Notes under the pieces: generated by a model | The model's input: the letters and a program-made list of their open reading frames with translations, nothing else | Told to the model about the DNA's origin: nothing | Databases searched by the model: none | Shown: piece after piece, positions 1-4,706 of the stretch | How the letters are laid out: each line of letters opens with the position of its first letter | How positions within the stretch are numbered: position 1 is the stretch's first letter | Assembly (NCBI GenBank): GCA_002438345.1 | Contig: DJUJ01000030.1 | Coordinates: forward strand, 12,669-18,268 | Length of the DNA: 5,600 nt | Direction: 5' to 3' | DNA from: Paenibacillus sp. UBA6285 | GTDB lineage: Bacteria; Bacillota; Bacilli; Paenibacillales; Paenibacillaceae | Program-made: the position numbers and the translations under genes

Positions 1-884
1 GAAGGGCGCTGTCCGGGCCCGAAGCCTCGCGTCCAGTTGCAGGATTCGTTGGCCGTTTGTATTACGTGACTACGGGTACGAATAGCGGATATTTATATTT
101 TGATGATGGGGTAGCTTGGCGGCGGGTGAATGCGCAGAAACTTAGCGATCTGACAGGTACAATCGACGATATCGCCGATGGAGCAACCTATGCGAAGGTG
201 CTTAAAGCGGATATTAGTGCGGGGCATATCAATAAAGTATCGGATGGTACAAATGTAAAGACGGCCGCCGAAATTAATACTCATATTGACGATGTGACCA
301 AGCACCGGACGATCAATGATGCTGGAACTACGATAACAGATTTGTGGTCTGCGCAAAAGATTAAAAACGAAATTGAGCTGGCCAAGCATAATATTGAACC
401 GCAAGCGTCGGTAAAAGATCAGAACCTGCTGGCTCCACCTGCCAGTCCGGTTGAAGGCGATCGATATATTATTCCTGCGGGAGCAATCGGGGCATGGGCT
501 GGGAAAACGAATCAAATCGTTGAATACCAATCTACTGCTTGGGTATTTTATGTTCCTGCCGTAGGCTGGACTGCTTACGTCGATGATGAGCAGAAGATTT
601 ATAGCTGGAACGGTAGCGCATGGGTTCGCACGGGTGGTGCACTACAGACCATTACAGCTGGGAACGGGCTGATTGGTGGTGGTCAAGCCGATGCTGTGAC
701 GCTGAATATTGGTGCAGGCAATGGGATCACGGTCACTGCAGACGCGATTGCGGTTACGGCTGGAAAAGGGATCACCGTGGACGCGGCTGGTGTAGCAGTA
801 AGTGTGGATGGAAGCAGCATCGTTTACGACGCAGCGAATGGCAATAGACTTACCGTAGCCAGTATTGATGGCGGAACATTCTAG
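1..884 (+). CDS. Phage tail fibre/tail-tip protein with DUF2793-type domain, 5' end outside the window
   Basis: The frame is open from the left edge (first full codon at 3), and the residues before the TTG at 57 (GPEASRPVAGFVGRLYYVTTG) already look like the usual fibre N-terminal 'GRLYY...T.LY.DDG.AW' pattern. The TTG at 57 has no Shine-Dalgarno and is almost surely internal. Numbering from codon 57, residues 76-105 carry a HRTIND...LWSAQKI segment common in Gram-positive phage fibres. Residues 114-192 (nt 396-632) resemble DUF2793: LAPPASPVEGDRYI, GAWAGK, W.FY.P..GW.AYV, then Y.WNGSAWV. Residues 200-252 (nt 654-812) are Gly/Val-rich beta repeats (GNGLIGGG, GNGITVTADAIAV, GKGITVDAAGVAV). The protein ends in IDGGTF. 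It probably forms part of the fibre or tip and contacts the host surface. The next gene starts 11 bases after the stop. Family assignment is from memory of motifs; the exact structural role is inference. Confidence 0.85.
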   Translation, partial: RALSGPEASRPVAGFVGRLYYVTTGTNSGYLYFDDGVAWRRVNAQKLSDLTGTIDDIADGATYAKVLKADISAGHINKVSDGTNVKTAAEINTHIDDVTKHRTINDAGTTITDLWSAQKIKNEIELAKHNIEPQASVKDQNLLAPPASPVEGDRYIIPAGAIGAWAGKTNQIVEYQSTAWVFYVPAVGWTAYVDDEQKIYSWNGSAWVRTGGALQTITAGNGLIGGGQADAVTLNIGAGNGITVTADAIAVTAGKGITVDAAGVAVSVDGSSIVYDAANGNRLTVASIDGGTF

Positions 885-895
885 GGGGCAGGACA

Positions 896-1231
896 ATGGC
901 ATTAAAGACATTGATTCAAATACGCCGCGGCTTGGAGAGTGCCATTGGAGCGCTGGCTATTGGTGAGCTTGGCTTCTGTACAGACAGTAGGAAGCTATAT
1001 ATTGGTTCTGCTGTTGGGAATGTCTTGCTAGTTGCGGCGCAAAGTACCGGGGATATGCTGAAAAGCATTTACGATACGAATAACAATGGAAAGGTGGATT
1101 TCGCGCAACAAGCAGATAGTGTAGCTTGGGCGGGGGTAGAGGGGAAGCCATCAGTGTTTCCTCCAGCGGCGCATACACATGAATATCTGCCTAAAGGCCC
1201 TCTAACCTGGAATCAACTGAAGGGGGTGTAG
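896..1231 (+). CDS. Short phage tail fibre-like protein (111 aa)
   Basis: The ATG at 896 follows the purine-rich stretch AGGGGGCAGG (883-892), which overlaps the previous stop. Residues 7-46 (IQIRRG, LAIGELGFCTD, KLYIG, NVLLV) match the N-terminal module seen on many phage tail fibres and on the Mtd-like tropism-determinant N-terminus: RRG, then 'GELGF.TD..KLYIG'. Residues 52-76 (GDMLKSIYDTNNNGKVD.AQQADSV) and 79-99 (WAGVEGKPSVFPPAAHTHEYL) are two further common fibre motifs. His93-Thr-His95 is the HxH pattern that binds iron in some fibres. The protein then stops after LTWNQLKGV, with no receptor-binding domain. It may be a short collar or adaptor fibre, or a remnant of a longer fibre. The reading frame is intact and its spacing to the next gene (3 bases) is normal, so I treat it as a functional small gene. 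Confidence 0.85.
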   Translation: MALKTLIQIRRGLESAIGALAIGELGFCTDSRKLYIGSAVGNVLLVAAQSTGDMLKSIYDTNNNGKVDFAQQADSVAWAGVEGKPSVFPPAAHTHEYLPKGPLTWNQLKGV

Positions 1232-1234
1232 GGA

Positions 1235-1846
1235 ATGAGCTATGGCAACTCTTTATTTAGCGAATTGATGTATTCCGCAGATGAAGATTCGAATCATCCG
1301 GGAGAAGTCGCGACGCCGGATCTAATGAACTATTTGCCAGATTATTATAAGGACGTCCGCGAAATGGAGAAGCTTCAGGAGACCATTGGGCTCGAAATTG
1401 GTGGATTGAAGGTTGGCACTATAGATGTGTTGGATCAGGCGTTTGTTGAAACGGCAACGGTAAGTCTAGGACGCTGGGAAGCTGAGCTTGGGCTCAGCAG
1501 CGATCCTTCCAAATCTTATGCCACTCGCCGAGAAATGATTAAGGCGAAACTGCGTGGAAACGGGACGACAACACCGGAGATGATCCAGCGGACGGCGTCC
1601 GCTTTTTCAGGTGGAGTGGTTGAAGTTAAGGAAGTGCCTGATGAGTATCGTTTTGAGATTCATTTTGTGAGTACGCTGGGCATTCCCCCCAATATGGCAG
1701 GGTTGATTCAAATCATCGAAGAGATAAAACCTGCGCATTTAGCTTATGAATTTGTGTTTAGCTATACCTGGTGGGACTCTGTTAAGGCTTTGACCTGGGG
1801 AAGTGCTCACAGTAAAACATGGAACGAATTAAGAACTTATAGATAG
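1235..1846 (+). CDS. XkdU/YmfQ-like baseplate protein (DUF2313 family)
   Basis: This 203-residue protein looks like the YmfQ/DUF2313 family (XkdU of PBSX, gp48 of Mu), a baseplate component normally placed just after the gpJ-like wedge protein in contractile tails. Supporting segments are LMNYLPDYYKDVREM (residues 30-44), LDQAFVETATVSLGRWEAELGL (66-87), TRREMIKAKLRGNGTTTPEMI (97-117), VEVKEVPDEYRFEIHFV (129-145) and IKPAHLAYEF (164-173). Length fits the family (about 180-210). The ATG at 1235 sits 8 bases after AAGGGGG (1220-1226), which lies inside the end of the upstream gene, so translation is probably coupled. The C-terminus has two Trp-centred units (LTWGSAHS, KTWNELRTYR), the second resembling the end of the upstream 111-residue protein. 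Family confidence is high; the precise position in the baseplate is inferred from relatives. Confidence 0.9.
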   Translation: MSYGNSLFSELMYSADEDSNHPGEVATPDLMNYLPDYYKDVREMEKLQETIGLEIGGLKVGTIDVLDQAFVETATVSLGRWEAELGLSSDPSKSYATRREMIKAKLRGNGTTTPEMIQRTASAFSGGVVEVKEVPDEYRFEIHFVSTLGIPPNMAGLIQIIEEIKPAHLAYEFVFSYTWWDSVKALTWGSAHSKTWNELRTYR

Positions 1847-1857
1847 GAGAGTGACAC

Positions 1858-3672
1858 ATGCAAACTACAGGGAATTTGGGCTTGAAGAAGCCAGAGGGAA
1901 CGGATATTGTTGATATTGCCGATCTGAACGGGAATATGGATGTCTTGGACAATGCCGTTAATGGCAAGGTCGATAAAGTTACTGGCAAACAACTGTCTAC
2001 GAACGATTATACCGCAGCTGAGAAAACAAAGCTGGCGGGTATTGCTACGGGAGCGAATAACTATACACACCCAGCTACACACCCACCGGCTATTATTGCT
2101 CAAGACGCGAGTAATCGGTTTGTTACGGATGCTGAAAAGACGGCGTGGAACGCTAAAGAGACTCCGGCTGGCGCACAGGCAAAAGCGGATGCAGCGGTCG
2201 CGACGGCAAAAGCGGACTATATTCGTCAGCCGGGGTATGCTGCCACTAGCGGCACAGCTACAGCTTATAGTGCTGTTCTTACCCCAGCTCCTACGACAAC
2301 ATCGGATGGATTCGGTATTACTATCGTTCCACACGTCACCAATGGGGCAAGCCCTACGCTTAGTGTTAACGGACTTGCAGCAGCGCCTCTTAAAGATCAA
2401 AAAGGTGTAGCTTATGCAGCTGGGAAGCTCATCGCAGGCAAGCCGTATATGTTCCGGCGTGTGGGTACGGATTTTTTGGCAGATAGCGCGGGTGGCTCTG
2501 GTAATGCGGTAGCAGGAGACATTCGCGCAGGAAAAACGGCGGCAACAGACGCAGGGGATATTACAGGTACTCTCCCGGTTCAAACGGGCGGTACAGTTAC
2601 TCCGGGGGCGACAGCTGTTGTTAAGGCAGCCGGGATTTATGACGCAGCTATTACGGTCGCAGCTGTTATGGTGCCAGCAGATAAGGTGCTTGCAGGAACA
2701 ACGATAGCAGGAACCGCTGGGACTATTCCGGTAAGAAATTCTACTAATGGCGCGGGTGGTACTGCCCACCACCCAACCACAGAGTTTAGTGTGGGCGCGT
2801 ACACAGTAGGTGACTCAGCAAATTATGTTTATCTCAGACCGAATCAGAACAATGCTCGCGTTGCTTATGACGGTGATGTTTGGGTTAGAGCAGCCGCACC
2901 GGATCTAATCCCACAGAATTTCTTAGCAGGAAAGACTGTTCTAGGTATGAAGGGTTCAATTGCTTCACAAGCCGCTAACACAAACGCGGTTTCAACTGGC
3001 TGGGATGGTAATAATCTCTTTGTAAGAATACCTAATGGTGCATACCTTACAAACACTGTTATGAACAGTCCGGAGATAATTGTAAGTGCAACAATGGCAA
3101 GAGCGGATCCTAATATTCAGCCCGGTAATATTAGAGCAGGAGTGTGGGTATATGGTGTAGTCGGTAATTTACAACCCAATACAGCATCTGCTGTGAGCTT
3201 AGTTCTAAAAGGTCAACAAGGAGATGGAACCGCTGTAGTGGCAACCATTCCAGCCGGAGCAACATTTGCTTCTATGTGTGGTAGCTTAAGATTTTACACG
3301 TATTCGCAATCAAACAATGCAAATCGTGTAATTGTTTACCTTCAGAATCAATGGGGACAAAGAATAAGTTTGGGCGGAGTCTATGGTGGGAGTACCACAT
3401 ATGAGTATGCTGGATTTTACTTTGATAGAAACCAAAGAAAGCTAATCACTGGTATAACTAATGCTGGGGGAGGCAACGCTTACGGAAACGGCGAGAAAGG
3501 CGGATGGTCGTCCTCTTATGCTCAGGATGGTATGCTTCAAATGGAAGCTGATGGAGTGTTTCCTGCAGATTTCAACGCTGCGGGCGAACTTAATATTATT
3601 GGCACAATTTCGGGAGCATATGGGACTGGTTATGCCGGTGCTATGGCAAATGGATATATGATCTATTACTAG
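1858..3672 (+). CDS. Phage tail fibre protein (XkdV-like, 604 aa)
   Basis: Starts at ATG 1858, 8 bases after AGGAG (1845-1849), which overlaps the upstream stop. Residues 1-75 are a standard Firmicute fibre head: NLGLKKPEGTD..DI.DLN.NMD.LD, YTAAEKTKLAGIATGANNYTHP. Residues 76-123 are Ala-rich with AKAD repeats (12-base direct repeat at 2178-2189 and 2205-2216). Residues 127-212 match a common beta module (SGTATAYSAVLTPAPTT, GASPTLSVNGLAAAPL, AGKPYMFRRVGTDFL). Four copies of a short AG..(V/I)xGxxG(S/T/N)(I/L) unit lie at residues 219-240, 274-291, 352-369 and 421-438. Residues 440-604 form a Gly/Tyr-rich C-terminal domain I do not recognise, the likely receptor-binding tip. Base composition and Arg codons change sharply near residues 290-320, so the distal part was probably acquired separately. 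It follows the XkdU-like gene as xkdV does in PBSX. Confidence 0.92.
   Translation: MQTTGNLGLKKPEGTDIVDIADLNGNMDVLDNAVNGKVDKVTGKQLSTNDYTAAEKTKLAGIATGANNYTHPATHPPAIIAQDASNRFVTDAEKTAWNAKETPAGAQAKADAAVATAKADYIRQPGYAATSGTATAYSAVLTPAPTTTSDGFGITIVPHVTNGASPTLSVNGLAAAPLKDQKGVAYAAGKLIAGKPYMFRRVGTDFLADSAGGSGNAVAGDIRAGKTAATDAGDITGTLPVQTGGTVTPGATAVVKAAGIYDAAITVAAVMVPADKVLAGTTIAGTAGTIPVRNSTNGAGGTAHHPTTEFSVGAYTVGDSANYVYLRPNQNNARVAYDGDVWVRAAAPDLIPQNFLAGKTVLGMKGSIASQAANTNAVSTGWDGNNLFVRIPNGAYLTNTVMNSPEIIVSATMARADPNIQPGNIRAGVWVYGVVGNLQPNTASAVSLVLKGQQGDGTAVVATIPAGATFASMCGSLRFYTYSQSNNANRVIVYLQNQWGQRISLGGVYGGSTTYEYAGFYFDRNQRKLITGITNAGGGNAYGNGEKGGWSSSYAQDGMLQMEADGVFPADFNAAGELNIIGTISGAYGTGYAGAMANGYMIYY
2512..3171 (+). 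repeat. Four degenerate copies of a short fibre repeat within the tail fibre gene
   Basis: At protein level four units align: nt 2512-2577 (GDIRAGKTAATDAGDITGTLP), 2677-2730 (DKVLAGTTIAGTAGTIP), 2911-2964 (QNFLAGKTVLGMKGSI) and 3118-3171 (GNIRAGVWVYGVVGNL). The shared pattern is [VIF]-[LR]-A-G-x-x-[VI]-x-G-x-x-G-x-[IL]. The last two units each end a segment of about 70 residues that also contains a VR-rich beta stretch. DNA identity between copies is low, so this is an old protein repeat and not a recent duplication. Such repeats are common in the shafts of Gram-positive phage fibres. Confidence 0.7.
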
Positions 3673-3690
3673 GAAAGGAAGGTGCTATGA

Positions 3691-4023
3691 ATGTTTGTTA
3701 CTTATCGCAAGCAAAATGATAGTGTCGGTAAAGTTGACGCGATATATTCCAATCCAGAAGACTTCGATCTGTCCAATGTTGACGGATTCGATATCGAAGA
3801 AATACCTGAAGCCCAGGCGGTAGCTGGAACATATTCGGTGCTTATGGTAAAGCTACCATCTAATGAATTGTACTATGACTATATCGCAATTCAACCAACG
3901 AATAGCCTGGAGCAGCTGATTAACGAGAACACGCTGCTTAAGGCACAAGTTAAGGCTCAATCTGAGCACTCTGACTTTATTGATAATGTCATATCCGAAC
4001 TGGCTACTCAGTTGTATAAATGA
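3691..4023 (+). CDS. XkdW-like small tail-region protein (110 aa)
   Basis: The ATG at 3691 lies 8 bases after AAGGAAGG (3675-3682). An ATG at 3687 is in another frame and ends after 10 codons, so 3691 is the sensible start. Residues 1-70 are mixed alpha/beta with an acidic stretch (PEDFDLSNVDGFDIEEIPEA, 22-41). Residues 72-110 (NSLEQLINENTLLKAQVKAQSEHSDFIDNVISELATQLYK) form a probable coiled coil with heptad-like Leu/Ile, as seen at the end of many small proteins encoded right after phage fibres. Position after the fibre and length match XkdW of PBSX. Its role is not established: fibre chaperone or minor structural protein are both possible. The family name rests on position, size and the C-terminal helix, so the XkdW assignment is moderate while the gene itself is secure. 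Confidence 0.75.
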   Translation: MFVTYRKQNDSVGKVDAIYSNPEDFDLSNVDGFDIEEIPEAQAVAGTYSVLMVKLPSNELYYDYIAIQPTNSLEQLINENTLLKAQVKAQSEHSDFIDNVISELATQLYK

Positions 4024-4056
4024 TCCGGTAGTTGCTTTATTGGCTGCTTCCTTGTA

Positions 4057-4067
4057 GGGGAGGTGAT
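4057..4067 (+). promoter_or_regulatory. Near-perfect Shine-Dalgarno (GGGGAGGTGAT) with an unusual downstream start
   Basis: GGGGAGGTGAT is close to the full anti-Shine-Dalgarno complement. The in-frame codons after it are GAT, ATC, ATT (4071), GTA, GTC and ATG (4080). ATT lies 7 bases after GGAGG, the ideal spacing, while the ATG lies 16 bases after it, which is too far for efficient initiation. The TTG at 4073 is out of frame and followed directly by TAG. The site therefore decides between a rare ATT start (44 codons) and the conventional ATG (41 codons). Confidence 0.75.
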
Positions 4068-4079
4068 ATCATTGTAGTC

Positions 4080-4205
4080 ATGTTTTTTGCACAGCGTGTA
4101 ATCTTGGGTAAGACCAAGTATTCAGAGGTGCCGTCTACACTCAAAGCTGGAGTGCTGGAGGTTCTGACGGACAGCGGTCTGGAGTTTCTGGCTGAAAATA
4201 AATAG
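4080..4205 (+). CDS. Small CD1375-like phage protein (41 codons)
   Basis: Translation from ATG 4080 gives 41 residues ending at TAG 4203-4205: MFFAQRVILGKTKYSEVPST at the start, then a helix (LKAGVLEVLTDSGLEFLAEN). The pattern 'A..(V/I)..GK.....VP..L...V...L...G' matches the tiny CD1375-type proteins encoded between fibre and lysis genes in many Firmicute prophages. I know of no established function for them. The gene follows a strong Shine-Dalgarno (4057-4067), but the spacing suits ATT 4071 better than this ATG. It sits where xkdX lies in PBSX, yet the sequence does not look like XkdX, which usually ends in a Y..ITG-type motif. It is followed at once by two transcription terminators, so it is the last gene of the tail transcript. 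Confidence 0.7.
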   Translation: MFFAQRVILGKTKYSEVPSTLKAGVLEVLTDSGLEFLAENK

Positions 4206-4216
4206 AGATTACAGAT

Positions 4217-4244
4217 AGCGCCTCATAGTTGGCGTTTTTATTTT
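4217..4244 (+). terminator. Intrinsic terminator 1 (weak hairpin with T tail)
   Basis: AGCGCC (4217-4222) pairs with GGCGTT (4231-4236) through six pairs including one G-T, around an 8-base loop, followed by TTTATTTT. The short stem makes it a modest terminator alone. It starts 12 bases after the stop of the small CD1375-like gene. Confidence 0.65.
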
Positions 4245-4245
4245 G

Positions 4246-4277
4246 CCCTCGTATCTGCTACGAGGGTTGTTTTATTT
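4246..4277 (+). terminator. Intrinsic terminator 2 (strong hairpin with T-rich tail)
   Basis: CCCTCGTA (4246-4253) pairs perfectly with TACGAGGG (4259-4266) around the loop TCTGC, followed by TTGTTTTATTT. This eight-pair GC-rich stem directly after terminator 1 makes a tandem terminator between the tail and lysis cassettes. The T-rich tail is on the + strand side, so it stops rightward transcription. Confidence 0.85.
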
Positions 4278-4301
4278 ATCACTTTAGAAGGGGGCTGTTA
4301 T

Positions 4302-4706
4302 ATGACCATTGTGGGAGTGAATTCAGGAGGAGGCGATGCTGAAGCAGCGCCCATTGAGCACCGTTTAGAAGATGTTGAAAATAGACTAGTAGTCATCCAA
4401 GACGAGATTTTTAGATTTGGAACGGAACATCTAAGTTTTAGTAATGAACTTCTAATATTAAAAGAAAAACAATCGCGTCATGAGGAAGATGTGAAACAAA
4501 TTAAACAATCAACGATAGAAATGAAAATTCAATTTAACGAGATTATGAGGCGTTGGGACACTTTAGACTCACGTGTGTTTCAGCTATTGCAACAATCCCA
4601 GACGGACAGCAAGAGCGAACGAAAAGTGTTTGTTGATCTACTTAAATACGTTCTGGCTGGTACTATCTTTGCTATTATTGCCTTTTTATTTAAGGGAGGG
4701 GTATAG
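4302..4706 (+). CDS. XhlA-like coiled-coil membrane protein of the lysis cassette (134 aa)
   Basis: The ATG at 4302 lies 7 bases after AAGGGGG (4288-4294). The protein has a Gly/Ala-rich N-terminus, a long charged helix with coiled-coil character at about residues 19-100 (HRLEDVENRLVVIQDEI, KEKQSRHEEDVKQIKQS, RRWDTLDSRVFQLLQQ) and one C-terminal membrane segment at about 113-130 (LLKYVLAGTIFAIIAFLF), then KGGV. This is the topology of XhlA of PBSX, which works with the holin in host lysis, although XhlA is shorter (about 90 residues). No signal peptide is visible. The coding sequence is AT-rich: I count about 32% GC at 4381-4560, against roughly 43-54% in the counted parts of the fibre gene, which suggests separate origin. 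Its stop abuts the endolysin start, so the two are probably co-translated. Role as lysis accessory protein is inferred from topology and position. Confidence 0.75.
   Translation: MTIVGVNSGGGDAEAAPIEHRLEDVENRLVVIQDEIFRFGTEHLSFSNELLILKEKQSRHEEDVKQIKQSTIEMKIQFNEIMRRWDTLDSRVFQLLQQSQTDSKSERKVFVDLLKYVLAGTIFAIIAFLFKGGV

Noticed and set aside
57..59. TTG at 57 as the true start of the first gene
   Set aside because: The frame is open to the left edge, the residues before it continue a recognisable fibre pattern, and no ribosome binding site precedes it.
93..530. Minus-strand open frame under the first fibre gene
   Set aside because: No family resemblance and no evident ribosome binding site; the + strand carries the DUF2793-like protein.
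1837..2772. Long minus-strand open frame of 311 codons under the tail fibre gene
   Set aside because: Its product is rich in Cys, Ser and Arg with no recognisable domain, and the + strand frame is clearly a fibre protein. It is the antisense shadow of biased codon use.
3175..3672. Diversity-generating retroelement variable region at the fibre C-terminus
   Set aside because: There is no reverse transcriptase, no template repeat and no C-type-lectin end motif in the window; the C-terminus does not look like a known variable repeat.
3687..3719. ATG at 3687 as start of a small overlapping gene
   Set aside because: It stops after 10 codons. The ATG at 3691 has better spacing from the ribosome binding site and opens the 110-codon gene.
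4073..4078. TTG-TAG minimal start-stop next to the strong Shine-Dalgarno
   Set aside because: A start followed directly by a stop could be a regulatory minigene, but a chance overlap with the in-frame ATT-GTA-GTC codons is more likely; there is no independent support.
4080..4205. XkdX identity for the 41-codon gene
   Set aside because: The position fits, but the sequence lacks the Y..ITG-type ending of XkdX and resembles CD1375-type proteins instead.
4267..4301. Promoter between terminator 2 and the XhlA-like gene
   Set aside because: TTGTTT could be a -35, but no acceptable -10 lies 16-18 bases downstream.
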